From NCBI GenBank assembly GCA_002335605.1, contig BEDY01000003.1, positions 744,001 to 808,000 on the forward strand: DNA of 64,000 nucleotides, written 5' to 3'. Source of the stretch: Prillingera fragicola. Lineage: Eukaryota > Basidiomycota > Tremellomycetes > Trichosporonales > Trichosporonaceae. Under the pieces are notes generated by a model. It saw nothing but the letters and a program-made list of their open reading frames with translations, was not told the DNA's origin and ran no database searches. Both the position numbers and the translations under genes were made by a program. Below, piece after piece: positions 54,783 through 64,000 of the stretch (within the stretch, counting starts at the first letter, position 1; each line of letters opens with the position of its first letter).

Positions 54783-56831
54783 CTACTCGCTGTATCCCTG
54801 TCCGTGTCCTCCGTGTCCCCCGTGTCCTCCCTGCCCCTCCTGGCCGTGCTGCCCCTCCTGGCCCTGACCCTGGGGCCAGTATCCGCCCATCATCTGCGCG
54901 GCGAACCGGGGGTTGATGGCCGGCGCCTCGCCAGCATTCGGCATGCCGAGCCCAGGCTGGTCGGGCACATACCCGCTCGGCGCGTACGGCATGTATCCCC
55001 CGCCCTGGAACCCGGGGGCGCCATACTGCTGCTGGGGCGCGTAGCCCTGCTGGAAACCGGGGTTGAAGCCTGGGGGGAAGCCGCCTTGGAACTGCTGCTG
55101 CTGCTGGGGGAATCCGCCAAAGCCCGGCTGGAACTGCTGGAACTGCTGGGGCGCGTAGCCAAACCCGCCCTGCATGTCCGGCCGCTGGGGGAGGGCATGG
55201 CGCCCGGGGCCGGTGGAGCGGCCTTGGCCCCTGGTAGCGCCGCGACCACGGCCGCCGCGCTGGTCGCGCTGTCCCCGTCCGCGCCGGGGGGCGGCGTTGG
55301 GACGCGGGGGAAGACCGGAGGGGGCGTCGCCGTCGTCGTAGCTTATGATCCCGCGCTGGCTGGCGGTGCTCATCGTGCTGGCGTTGTCGTCAATGTCCTC
55401 GCCGTGCAGCGGTCCGTCCTCGTCGGCGGCGTAGTCAAAGTGCGGCCTTGCGGGGAGGCCGTGCGCTGTCGAGGCCGAGGGGGCTTTGGATCCCTTGCGG
55501 TCCTGCTTCCTCCGCCGCTTGGCTGCGGCTTCGGCCTCGTCGTCCGACCACTCGCGCTCGTCGTCCCCGACTTCCTCGTCAAAGACGTTCGAGGCGTCGG
55601 AACGGTATCGCGGATCCCGGACCGCGTGCATGTCCACGAACGTGCGGTACTTTGAGTCCTGCGGCGAGTAGACTTTACTGCCGGCTTCGAGGGACTCGGC
55701 GGTGGGGTACGGGTAGGGGGGAGGCGGGAGGCGGACGGCATAGAAGGGGGAAGTGAGGGGGCCAAAGACGTCAAAGACGGTGCCGAGGACGCGGTGGTTG
55801 CCAAAGGCAAGGACTGAGCCGGCTTCGAGCCATGAGCCGTTCAGGTGCTGTGCGCGCACGATTACTGTGCCAGCCGAGCCAAACTTGGGTGCGGGGGCGG
55901 GCTTGGCGGCAGGTGTGGGGGGAGCATCCGCGGGGATCTCGGGAGCGACGTCCGTTGCAGGAGTCTCGACGGCGGCATCGACGGGGGTCTCGGCAGCAGT
56001 GGACTCCACTGTTGCCGCGGTCTCGGCCATGGTCGTCTCGGCCGTCTCGGCCCCAGCCACAGGCTCAGCAGCCTTCTCCTCCTCAGCAGCCTTCTGCTTC
56101 TCCAACCAAGCCTCCAGCCCCCGCTCCTTCATCCAGCTCACAACCTCTCCAGCAACAGCCAGCTGCACCTCCTTGGGCAGCTCTGCAGTCGGCGGCTGCG
56201 GCACAGGCGGCATAGGCTGCTCATGAACGCTCATAACTCCCAAGTCGTTGGTAGCCGTATCCAACTCGTCGTCGCTGTCGGGAATATTCTCAAACCCGAG
56301 CCGGCCGAGAATATCGTCCTCGCTCTCGTCCTCGCTCGAGCTGTCGTCCTCCGACTCGTCATCCATCTTGACCTCCCTCGACACGGGCGGGGGAAGGGGT
56401 ACGCCCATGGCCTCGAGCTCGGCACGCGCGGCCGCGACCTCGGCAGCAGTGAGGGGCGCAGTGCTGACGGGCTCGTCGTCGTCGCTCTCAAACTCGGACG
56501 ACGACTCGCTCAGATCGGCGTTGGCCTCGTCCACCATCGTCTCCGCTTCCTCCGCAGCGTGGGTATCGGTGGGCTTGGCAATACCCATGCTGGCCTCGAC
56601 GAGCTTGCGCTTCTCAGCCGCACTCATGTCTACAGCCGGCATGGCGCCGACGACCGCGCCGCTCTCGACCATTTGCTGGATGAGCGACAGGTCGTCCACT
56701 GGGGCCGGTGGCGCGGGCATGGCCGGGGGGGACATGACTGCTGCCGTTGCTGGCGCGTCGGGAGCCGCCATATCCTCTGCGTTAGCAGGGGCGAGGGCCA
56801 GCTCTATTTCGTTGTCCGAGTCGTGGTCCAT
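54783..56831 (-). CDS. NAF1: H/ACA snoRNP assembly factor NAF1
   Basis: Nuclear chaperone that is exchanged for Gar1 during H/ACA RNP (and telomerase-type RNP) maturation and binds the Cbf5/dyskerin subunit. Single exon, 682 aa from the ATG at 56831 (MDHDSDNE). The Gar1/Naf1 core lies near residues 325-380, with GTVIVRAQHLNGSWLEAGSV, NHRVLGTVFDVFGPLTSPFY and AVRL, followed by KVYSPQDSKYRTF. Flanking parts are acidic (DDESEDDSSSEDESEDD and FDEEVGDDEREWSDDEAEA). An RGG-type block (RGQRDQRGGRGRGATRGQGR) and a long Gln/Gly/Phe-rich C terminus complete the protein. The gene is convergent with the paladin-like gene, with 76 bp between stops. Confidence 0.93.
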   Translation of the reverse strand: MDHDSDNEIELALAPANAEDMAAPDAPATAAVMSPPAMPAPPAPVDDLSLIQQMVESGAVVGAMPAVDMSAAEKRKLVEASMGIAKPTDTHAAEEAETMVDEANADLSESSSEFESDDDEPVSTAPLTAAEVAAARAELEAMGVPLPPPVSREVKMDDESEDDSSSEDESEDDILGRLGFENIPDSDDELDTATNDLGVMSVHEQPMPPVPQPPTAELPKEVQLAVAGEVVSWMKERGLEAWLEKQKAAEEEKAAEPVAGAETAETTMAETAATVESTAAETPVDAAVETPATDVAPEIPADAPPTPAAKPAPAPKFGSAGTVIVRAQHLNGSWLEAGSVLAFGNHRVLGTVFDVFGPLTSPFYAVRLPPPPYPYPTAESLEAGSKVYSPQDSKYRTFVDMHAVRDPRYRSDASNVFDEEVGDDEREWSDDEAEAAAKRRRKQDRKGSKAPSASTAHGLPARPHFDYAADEDGPLHGEDIDDNASTMSTASQRGIISYDDGDAPSGLPPRPNAAPRRGRGQRDQRGGRGRGATRGQGRSTGPGRHALPQRPDMQGGFGYAPQQFQQFQPGFGGFPQQQQQFQGGFPPGFNPGFQQGYAPQQQYGAPGFQGGGYMPYAPSGYVPDQPGLGMPNAGEAPAINPRFAAQMMGGYWPQGQGQEGQHGQEGQGGHGGHGGHGQGYSE

Positions 56832-58609
56832 CCTTGCGCTGGATTGTTGGTGGATGGAGTGTTGTGAGAGTGGATCGGGTGGACATTACGAGCTGCCAAA
56901 ATCAGAACTTTACCCCGTGGGGATCGGTTGCTGCTGACCGCGTGTTACAGGCATGGCAATGTTATGTAATATGTGTTTTCACGTGTGTATACGTAATACC
57001 ACTCTGACTGTGGGAGGATGTGCCTGAATAGGATGTCTCTCCTGAGTGAACATTCGATCGTCAACTGCTGATTTCCTGGAATCTTGACTGCTCTGCATGC
57101 AACGACGACATGCTGTAACCCTCTTCTACATGCAAGAAGGGGTGACACTCTGCTCGGCCTGCTCGGCCACGATCCCATGCTGTCAGACTTCCCACAGAAA
57201 GGGGCTGGTATGCCGGAACCCGACTCCTCTCGGGGACTAGCCATGTGTCGATTGACATAACCCTCGCCCAACCACGGCACACTACGCCGGCTCTCCCCCG
57301 GCACGGCGCCGGCGCCTCTACCCCTACCCCCACGCGGTGGTTAGTCGCCCGTCCCATGTTGTGCACGCGAGGGAGGGAGCGGAAACCGTAGTGTTGATGG
57401 CATTAGGTTGGCGCTTGCCGGACTGGGGTGCTGGGCGCGTCACACAGGCACAATCGGTTCCACTCTTTCTCTGCTGCAATGTTCTCGCTGTGCTGCTCGA
57501 GAGCGGTACCGCAGAGTAGATTCCACAGTAACTTGCCCCGGTGATAAGCACGCGCGCATGATCCGTATCAGAAGCATGTTGGAGCAGGCGAGCTCGTGCA
57601 AGTGAGAGATAGGCCGCACAGACGTGAGCGTGGAGGGTCTGCCCAAGGTCGTGGAACTTGTGCCTTGGGCTCGAGGTAACCTTTGCTGCGAGTGAGCCAG
57701 GCCGACAACATGACCCAAAGAGGGCAGGAGGCACGGCGACCTCGGCGCGGCCCTCGGCATGGCACACTGCATGTCAGTCTGGGCCCGGCAGGGCAAGTGC
57801 ATGGTAGCGTGCAAGATGAGTTTGGTATGTGGACGAGCGCGAGTCAGTTGGGGGGAGCGTCGCGTGACCCCCCATGCTTTACGACGCACAGGTGCGTGCG
57901 ACACTGTGGCCCAAGTCAGTGGAAGCTCGAGAGCGAGCATTGACACGCGAGGGACGTGTAATTCTTGTGCGTGCATGAGCAGAACGGTGCATGGAAGGAG
58001 TTTGGGAGTGCTCATGTCGAGTGACCTGCAAGGCTCCGAACAGAGGTCATGTAACGGGCGGACTTGACGACAGGCGCGTGCAGGGTAGCGTGTGCTATGC
58101 CGTAATGTACATAAGAGAGCAAGCAGAACGGGGGATGCAGTGTGCGGTGGTGGGTGGTGGGTGGTGCCATGATGGTCCCCTCTTCGTGCTCCCCTGCTGC
58201 TGCTGGTGTGCCGGATCACCCTGGATTGGTTCCCGGAGCGGGAGAGGGTCCAAGCAGCAGCAGCAGCAGCAGTTGCGTCTCTGCTCGACCAGCGACCACC
58301 CCACATCCCTTGCATGCATCCATCTCTTGTCCACATACATTTCTCACTACTGCTGCTACTACTGCTACAGCCTCGCACGCAACGGCAAGACGACGACCGG
58401 TCCGTTGTCCTTGGCGCCCAATCCACCTTTCGTACTCGTCGTCCCCTCCCGCCCCACGCACGACACCCACTACTCCTTTGAGCTCTTTTGGACCGCTTGC
58501 TAGACTTGCCGCCAACCGAGCACGAGGCCGGGCAACGCGCGCGCCACCAAAAACAAAGTCTTATCAAAGGCGGCTCTCCTTGTCTCCATCCATCCACCTC
58601 TCACGCATC
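56832..58609. other. 1.8 kb intergenic region between divergent genes
   Basis: Separates the minus-strand NAF1 gene from the plus-strand Ras gene. A 385-codon minus-strand frame at 57440-58597 overlaps the Ras leader, is rich in rare residues and lacks any family motif, so I do not call it. A CAG microsatellite lies at 58255-58272. The last 150 bp before the Ras ATG are C/T-rich and probably promoter or 5' UTR. Confidence 0.45.
58255..58272 (+). repeat. CAG microsatellite (6 units)
   Basis: Six perfect CAG triplets in the upstream region of the Ras-family gene, outside any supported coding frame. Confidence 0.85.
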
Positions 58610-59657
58610 ATGGTGCGTTTTTCGTCCTGCTCGACAGCAGGCAGGGCCCGACGCGCCTGCCCCCCCCCCGCCGCTCGCAGGGCAGCGCGTTACTGCTTCA
58701 ACCTTAATCGCACCTGGCTAACCCCGCAGTCACAATCGCGCATGGTCTTCAAGATCACCGTCCTCGGCGACGGTGGTGTCGGCAAGACGGCCTTGACGGT
58801 GCAGGTGAGCACGAGCGTGTGGGGCAGAGCATGCGATGCTGCGTTGGAGCGATGGGACGGCCATCGCACGCCCCCTTTGCGAGGTTGCTGCTGACGACGG
58901 CAGTTTACAATGTCGTCCTTTGTCGAGACATACGACCCTACCATCGAGGACTGTTACCGCAAGCAGTGGGTCGTCGATGAGCAGCCATGTCTGCTCGAGG
59001 TGCTCGATACCGCGGGACAGGGTGAGTGTAGCGTCGTCGCCGTCAATTTGCCGGCGCTAGCGTGCCCAAAGGAGGGTCGGAGATGCTGACGCTGCCGCAG
59101 AGGAGTACACGGCATTGAGGGATCAGTGGATTCGGTGAGTCTACATCGTGGCAGCGCGAGACGTCGCAAAGGCACCCCACTTTCGCGACCCTCGAGCTCG
59201 CTTCGGCGCACGGCCACCGCGCACAGTCGTGCTAACAATGCTCAGCGATGGAGAAGGCTTTCTCATCGTCTACTCGATAACCTCGCGCAACACGTTTGAG
59301 CGCGTGACAAAAATCATTGACCGCGTGCTGCTAGTAAAGTCCGAGTCTGGCAACGGCGCCGACAACCGGCTACCCCCCGGCGGGTCGACGAGCAAGGTGC
59401 CGATTGTGATTGTGGGCAACAAGCGGGACCAGGCCAACGACCGCGAGGTCTCGAGCGAGGACGGCCGCGCACTGGCGATGAGCAGGGGGTGCGAGTTCTT
59501 TGAGACGTCGGCACGCCTAAACCAAAACGTAGAGAACGCGTTCAAGGCGCTCGTGCGCCAGATCAAGATTGCAAAGCGGGGGCCAGAGGCGGGCCCAGCA
59601 CCGGCTACACCCCAGAGCGGGGGGAAGCGCAAGCACAAAAAGTGTGTCGTGTTGTGA
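58610..59657 (+). CDS. Ras-family small GTPase (Ras2/RasB-like)
   Basis: Membrane-bound molecular switch of 213 aa. Exons are 58610-58612, 58730-58804, 58904-59021, 59101-59134 and 59246-59657. The first exon is ATG alone; the second begins SQSRMVFK, so a start at 58742 (MVFK) is the alternative. The P-loop is GDGGVGKT, the effector loop [11 protein letters not shown], switch [17 protein letters not shown] (Gln61 equivalent kept), then GNKRDQ and ETSAR. The C terminus has a Lys-rich [10 protein letters not shown] ending; CVVL is a CAAX box with Leu, which favours geranylgeranylation. The effector loop is of the Ras/Rap type, and the [15 protein letters not shown] wording matches a basidiomycete/ascomycete Ras2-like branch. 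Exact subfamily is inferred. Confidence 0.88.
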
Positions 59658-61088
59658 GCTGCGAGCGCGCGCGAAGCGTGACCTGCCAGCTGCGAGCAAT
59701 ACTGAACGGCCGCCTGCGATGGGCGGCCTAGCACCACGACGGACGACGGGGAGGACCCCTTACCACTTACGATATCGACGACGAGCGCCGCGGCGCATAC
59801 CCGCGAGCTGCAGATGGGCCTGGGGCGCGGGATCCGGCTAGAGAGGCGACGACGACGGCGTGTGAATCCCCAGTTGGGGAGACGGAAGACTACATCAAAC
59901 AGACGACAGGCAGGACGACAGAGAGGGCGACGCGGTGTGATCTAGAGTTCTTATTTTTATTTTTATTCGGGAGGACCCACTGCCCCTGCAGTAGTGGCCA
60001 CGGGCAAGACGTTGTGTTCTTTGCATGAGATGCTGGGAGCTCGGAGTGGAGGGGAGGACGGGGTTACTGACTGCTGACTGCTGACTGCTGACGAGCTGAT
60101 GAGCTGACGAGCTGATGACATCCCGGCACCGGATGCGAACACCGCGGCCGCTCGCTGGCAACAGTAGTACTGTCATTGCCATCCAAGAAGGACCGCGCAC
60201 AAGGACCGACCGCATTTTTCACACGTCTCAATGGGACACCAACTGCTTTGCTTTGGACCGGGAAGTGGGCGACATAGAGCGAGTGGCACGCTTGCCCAAG
60301 TCCTGTCCCGTGAGTGATCCACTTGCAGTGGTACTGGCAGAGTTGCGTGCTGCCGGGCAGCAGATGCAGATGTCCAGAGACGAGGCACTTTCCGAGTGAG
60401 CTCACGCTATCAGTGCGTGGGTGCCGTGGGCCAATGGACATTTGGCGTCGACACTAGCAGCTAGACAAACTGGCAGGATCAAGCAAGCTATGGAGCTATT
60501 GAAGACCCCTCGATCGTAGTATCCCCGTCTCGCATGCTGCGAAGAAGAAGAGGTCAAGTATCCATGGTGATGGATAGAGGGCAGACGCAGGCAAAGAGGT
60601 TGTATGTGCAGGGTATGAATGCACGGCCACAGGGTTACAACGACATTGAGTAGCCAGGGCAGACAATGCGCAGTCATTAGTTCTTGGTGCAAAGCTGCAT
60701 GCAACCTCTTGCTCACGGCCATGGCATGCATGCATTGCATTGTAGAATGGTGCTCCAGTTGTGCATTCGCAGTGTACAGCACGGGCACGCGGTCGTATGT
60801 ATGCCGAGCAGCCCAGGTGGGTAAACCAAGAGTACAAGAGTTGCCACCCATGTAGTGAGCCAGGGCATGGTCTCGCGTTGCGCGCCTGGGTCGAGACGTC
60901 GCACTCGTCATTGCTCTCTCTCGCTCTCTCGACAGCATCTCTCATCGAGCAACCTCCTCCTCCCCTTCTTACTTGTCACTGCCCTCCTCATCACACAACT
61001 ACTACACATCCTGCATTCCTAGCACACACCGCCCTGCATCGACTGTACCCACGACCTCGACTTTCAATCGCTAGCGACATCATCCATC
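59658..61088. other. 1.4 kb intergenic region
   Basis: Between the Ras and REEP-like genes, both on plus. It contains the 3' flank of Ras, a short tandem-repeat patch at 60065-60118, and a CT-rich leader near 60900-61080 that looks like the REEP gene promoter. Antisense and sense frames of 60-178 codons are uninformative. Confidence 0.45.
60065..60118 (+). repeat. Heptamer tandem repeat patch (ctgctga)
   Basis: Four near-perfect ctgctga heptamers are followed by alternating gagctgatgagctgac units. It is short and intergenic. Confidence 0.8.
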
Positions 61089-62318
61089 ATGTTGCTCTTC
61101 ACTAGCCTCATCAAGTGACTACCTCTCCTCGCACCCTCATACACCCTCCCTCTCACACTCCCCTCCCCTCTCATGCACCCAATAAACACCCTCACTAACC
61201 TCACCAGCGTCACCGGCGTCTACCTCTATCCAGCGTACGCGAGCTACAAAGCCTTGAAAGGCCGCACAGGTGTCCTGAACGGTGCGCTCGACGCCAACGC
61301 CGAGCTCGAGCGCTGGCTCATGTACTGGGCCCTCGTCGGCGCATGGACAGCCGTCGAGGGCTGTGTCGGCTGGATCCTCACCTGGTGCGTTCCTCGACCT
61401 TTGCCACCCAACTCAACCCGATCGTCACCCTCACGCGGGCTGTCACACCGCCACGAGCTAACGAGCGCAGGATCCCCTTCTACACCCTAACAAAGACATT
61501 CTTCTTCCTCTACCTCTCCCTGCCCAACACGCGCGGCGCGCCGTACCTGTACCACTCGGTGCTGGTGCCCATGTTTGAGGAGCACGAGCCCCAGATTGAC
61601 CACATTTTGGCAAACTTGCGCACGAGTGCCAGCGGTGGCGTGTTGAGTGGGCTGGGCTGGCTCTGGGAGGCAGCAAGGAAGGCCCTTGGCCTCACCGAGC
61701 AGCAAGCACAGGGCCTCAGCCAGGTCGCTGGCGCCCAGCTGGGACAGCAGTTCAACTCTGGCGGTGCCGTTCCTGCTAGCAATGTTCAGCAGCCGCCGAC
61801 GCTCGCCGACCCCGTCTCTGGAGCTGCTCAGCAGGCGTTTGGTCTTGTTTCTGGTCTTGCTGGCAAGTGAGTCTTCCCTGTCCACGCTGTCTTGAGGCTG
61901 CTCTTTCTCGCGGCGCTGGCTGACGTTCAGGTACATGCCCGCCGCCCTCGCAACCGTCTCGGCCGCCGCCCAGTCTGTGCAGCAGCGCGCTACCTCCACA
62001 TCCTCGGCTCGCGGTTTTGACGTCCCGGCCACGCCTCCTGCCCCCTCTGCGACAGCCGGCTCGCGCGCCTTCTCCGTCGGCGACGAGAGCGTCTCTGCCT
62101 CCTCCACGGCAACCCTCACCCCCGGCGACGCCCGCGCGCGTGTGCAGACCTCGCGTAACTCCTCCGACGGCAGCCTGTCAGGCAGCGGCGCGAGCGGCTC
62201 CAACCTTGCTGGATCTGGGTTCTCCGAGATTAGGCGCGAGGAGGCCGAGGGTGCTGAACGGCCCGAAGCGCGTCGGACGAGTAGCAGCTGGATGAAGTGG
62301 GGCAACAAGGCCGAGTAG
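61089..62318 (+). CDS. REEP/TB2/DP1 family ER-shaping protein (Yop1-like)
   Basis: Reticulon-like proteins of this family wedge into the ER membrane and stabilise tubule curvature. Exons 61089-61114, 61208-61384, 61471-61866 and 61931-62318 give 328 aa. The start MLLFTSLI comes from a nine-codon first exon joined to VTGVYLYPAYASYKAL, the TB2/DP1 opening motif. After it come LMYWALVGAWTAVEGCVGWI and FYTLTKTFFFLYLSLPNTRG, hairpin membrane segments, and then YLYHSVLVPMFEEHEPQID. The remaining 180 residues are Ala/Gln/Ser-rich and probably cytosolic; other family members also have a variable tail. An in-frame ATG at 61173 would give a different N terminus but lacks the usual hydrophobic start. 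Confidence 0.87.
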
Positions 62319-62455
62319 ACCACGGCTTGCTCCAGTGTTCGTGTCCTAGCACCCCCGCGGGCTGTATGATGCTACATGTATGGATAGCACGACTGATTTC
62401 ATTGATCTTCTCACTACGACGTCCATGCTCTCTTCCTGTCGCGGCATGCTGGGAC

Positions 62456-63439
62456 TTAGGAAACCCACGAAGCACCGTTGACCTGCAGGGCCTGGCCAGA
62501 GACAAAGTTTGAGTCTGGGCCGGCGAGGAACCTTTGTCCGTCAGTCGACAGCAGCGACGAGAGAGACTCACGAGACCAAGTTTGCGATATCCTCTGGCTG
62601 AGCACAGCGTCCCAGCGGGTTCCGCGCCTCTTGCTATCGCCGTCAGCCCACTTTCTATCACCGAGCCCAAGCCTGCTCGCGAGCGACGCACCATCTTGGT
62701 GAGCGCCCCCTTATCCGCGCCGTCCATGTTCATGAAGTCGTCGTCAATCTGGTGCCACATCTGCGTGTGCACCGGCCCGGGGCAGTAGACGTTTGCGGTG
62801 ATGCCGTGCTTGCCGAGCTCGCGTGAGGCGCCTTGGTTGATTGCGCGCACGGCAAACTTTCTGCACCTGTCAGTGTACGCCGGACGGGCGGCTTACGAGG
62901 AGCAGTAGGCTGTTTGGTGGATTGTCGTCTCGATGCCCGAGACGGAGCACGCGGCTGTCGTCAGTGTTGCTCTTCGCTGGACTCACCGATGAGCTTCCCC
63001 CCACCACCCTGCTTGATCATCTGCTTTGCCGCCGCCTGGTAGCAGAACAGGACGCCGCGGACATTGATCTCGTACAGGTTATCGTACATTGCGGCGGTGA
63101 TGTCGAGAAACGAGTCTGTCGGCGCAATACCAGCGTTCGCAACCATGACTACCGTCAGCCCCGCCCACACGGCCACGCACCGTCGACACGCCCCAGCCCC
63201 GCGGCCCCGTCGACGAGCGCATACACGTCCTCCTCCCGGCGCACATCGCACGCAAAGGCCCGCACGCCCACCGCGGGGCTCTGGGCCGCCACCTCGCCCA
63301 CGACGGCGTCGAGCAGCTTCTGGCTCCCGGGCAGGTCGGCGAGGGCGAGCGTGAAGCCGTCGCGCGCTAGGCGGAGGGCGATCGCGCGGCCGATGCCTTG
63401 TGCTGCGCCTGTTACTATCGCGACGGGGGCGGCGGTCAT
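62456..63439 (-). CDS. Short-chain dehydrogenase/reductase (diacetyl reductase-like)
   Basis: NAD(P)-dependent Rossmann oxidoreductase of 261 aa, the usual length. Exons in order are 63439-63181, 63148-62987, 62954-62897, 62860-62692, 62633-62572 and 62531-62456. The cofactor motif is TGAAQGIG (residues about 10-17). DVRREED, MVANAGIAPTDSF, and NVRGVLFCYQAAAKQMI follow. The catalytic Ser lies in the AACSVSG segment and the YxxxK is Y-C-S-S-K in TAYCSSKFAVRAIN. The later TANVYCPGPVHTQMWHQID and the ending SNFVSGQALQVNGASWVS fit SDRs acting on diacetyl/acetoin or similar diols. The penultimate exon starts after GATAG, giving QEARNPLGRCAQPEDI in frame. It is convergent with the REEP-like gene. 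Substrate is inferred only from general resemblance. Confidence 0.87.
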
Positions 63440-64000
63440 TCTTCTGTACTGTAAAGGTGGGGAGAAACGGAGGCTGGGAGATAACAGAGGGGACCCACGG
63501 GTCCCACAGGAGCTTAAGTACGCAGTAGCCTTCCGATACATCCCCCGCAGAGCCCACCTCGACAGCAGCGTGCGGGGCAGCCCACGTCCGGACCGGACGG
63601 TCTAGCTCGCGGCGGAGAGTGGTTGGGTGCGGGGTATCAATCCACCGAGATTGAGAAGCCGAACCTGGTTGCCGGGGGGATAGCCGGTACTCGGATTGGC
63701 GTGTTCCGAGCTGCACAGGAGAGTGCCTTTGCTCTTCTCATGCTAGTGCGCTTGTGGGTGCCTTGTCTTGGCTGGCCTCTTGGCTGGGCTGCGTTGGCGT
63801 GGCTGTGAGGCATCGGAACGCAGTCTTCTCATGGCCAGCTCGTGCACATCTGGTTGGCCATGGGCGTGGCAGTTGGTGCGCAACACGCTTTGCTGTTCTG
63901 GTCAAGTTAGCATGGAGAGCACATGTCAACGATAGACCATGGTTACTCCACTATCCATTCTCCTGCCAGTGTAAAGGAACCCACGTCCTCGTAGCCATAG
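63440..64000. other. Upstream flank at window edge
   Basis: This is the 5' flank of the minus-strand SDR gene and runs to the window edge. Short frames on both strands have no family content. I see nothing else here. Confidence 0.45.

Noticed and set aside
57440..58597. 385-codon minus-strand frame between NAF1 and the Ras gene
   Set aside because: Rich in Arg/Ser/Cys/His, no motif or splice support, and overlaps the C/T-rich Ras leader. Possible but unsupported.

Overview
This window looks like nuclear DNA of a GC-rich basidiomycete yeast. Short introns, mostly 30-120 nt, with GT(A/G)NGT donors, CTGAC or CTAAC branch motifs and AG acceptors break nearly every gene. The proteins are purely fungal/eukaryotic: an RRN3 Pol I factor, an NTE1 phospholipase, BFR1, NAF1 and complex I subunits. 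The compact genome, high GC and very short introns suggest a Tremellomycete, probably Trichosporonales. That taxonomic call is inference. No gene runs off either edge, and I see no bacterial, viral, CRISPR or transposon sequence.

Layout, left half. 1-2153 holds no gene I can support. A polyQ Myb/SANT-like regulator lies on minus (2154-4470), followed by a 3.5 kb gene-poor stretch with a perfect 16-bp hairpin. Next come a small unknown protein (8012-8557), an intracellular LysM protein (8701-10380, minus), a UBE2S-type E2 (11349-12331), an unknown 215-aa protein (12812-13459), an RNase III/dsRBD protein with a changed metal ligand (13782-15055, minus), RRN3 (15469-18220) and NTE1 (18461-23559, minus). 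They are followed by a JMJD7-like JmjC hydroxylase (23914-25183), a VOC/bleomycin-resistance-like protein (25213-25620, minus), a bestrophin-family anion channel (26514-28495), the complex I LYR subunit NDUFB9 (28966-29910), a small coiled-coil unknown (30184-30684, minus) and a PRELI/Ups lipid-transfer protein (31392-32249, minus).

Layout, right half. A WDR7/rabconnectin-3-beta-like protein (32522-36992) is followed by two paralogous secreted GH18 proteins (37221-40950 and 45180-47063). Between these lie a tRNA-Val(AAC) with an intron (41197-41285), an acetate-transporter-family protein (41666-42573, minus) and 2.6 kb without a gene. Then come BFR1 (47421-49483), a paladin-like protein with three phosphatase-like domains (50209-54706), NAF1 (54783-56831, minus), a Ras-family GTPase (58610-59657), a REEP/Yop1-like ER protein (61089-62318) and an SDR dehydrogenase (62456-63439, minus).

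The genes do not form one pathway; this is an ordinary eukaryotic mosaic of divergent and convergent neighbours. Loose themes are lipid and membrane biology (NTE1, PRELI, WDR7, REEP), ribosome or RNP production (RRN3, NAF1, BFR1) and a secreted GH18 pair. All exon boundaries were read by eye from splice motifs, reading-frame continuity and family similarity. I checked that the exon lengths sum to complete codons. The most unusual signals are start codons immediately followed by an intron in three genes (one a GC-AG intron), a UBE2S orthologue with its APC/C-binding tail, degenerate catalytic sites in the RNase III and paladin proteins, and the GH18 paralogue pair with Cys-rich N-terminal modules.
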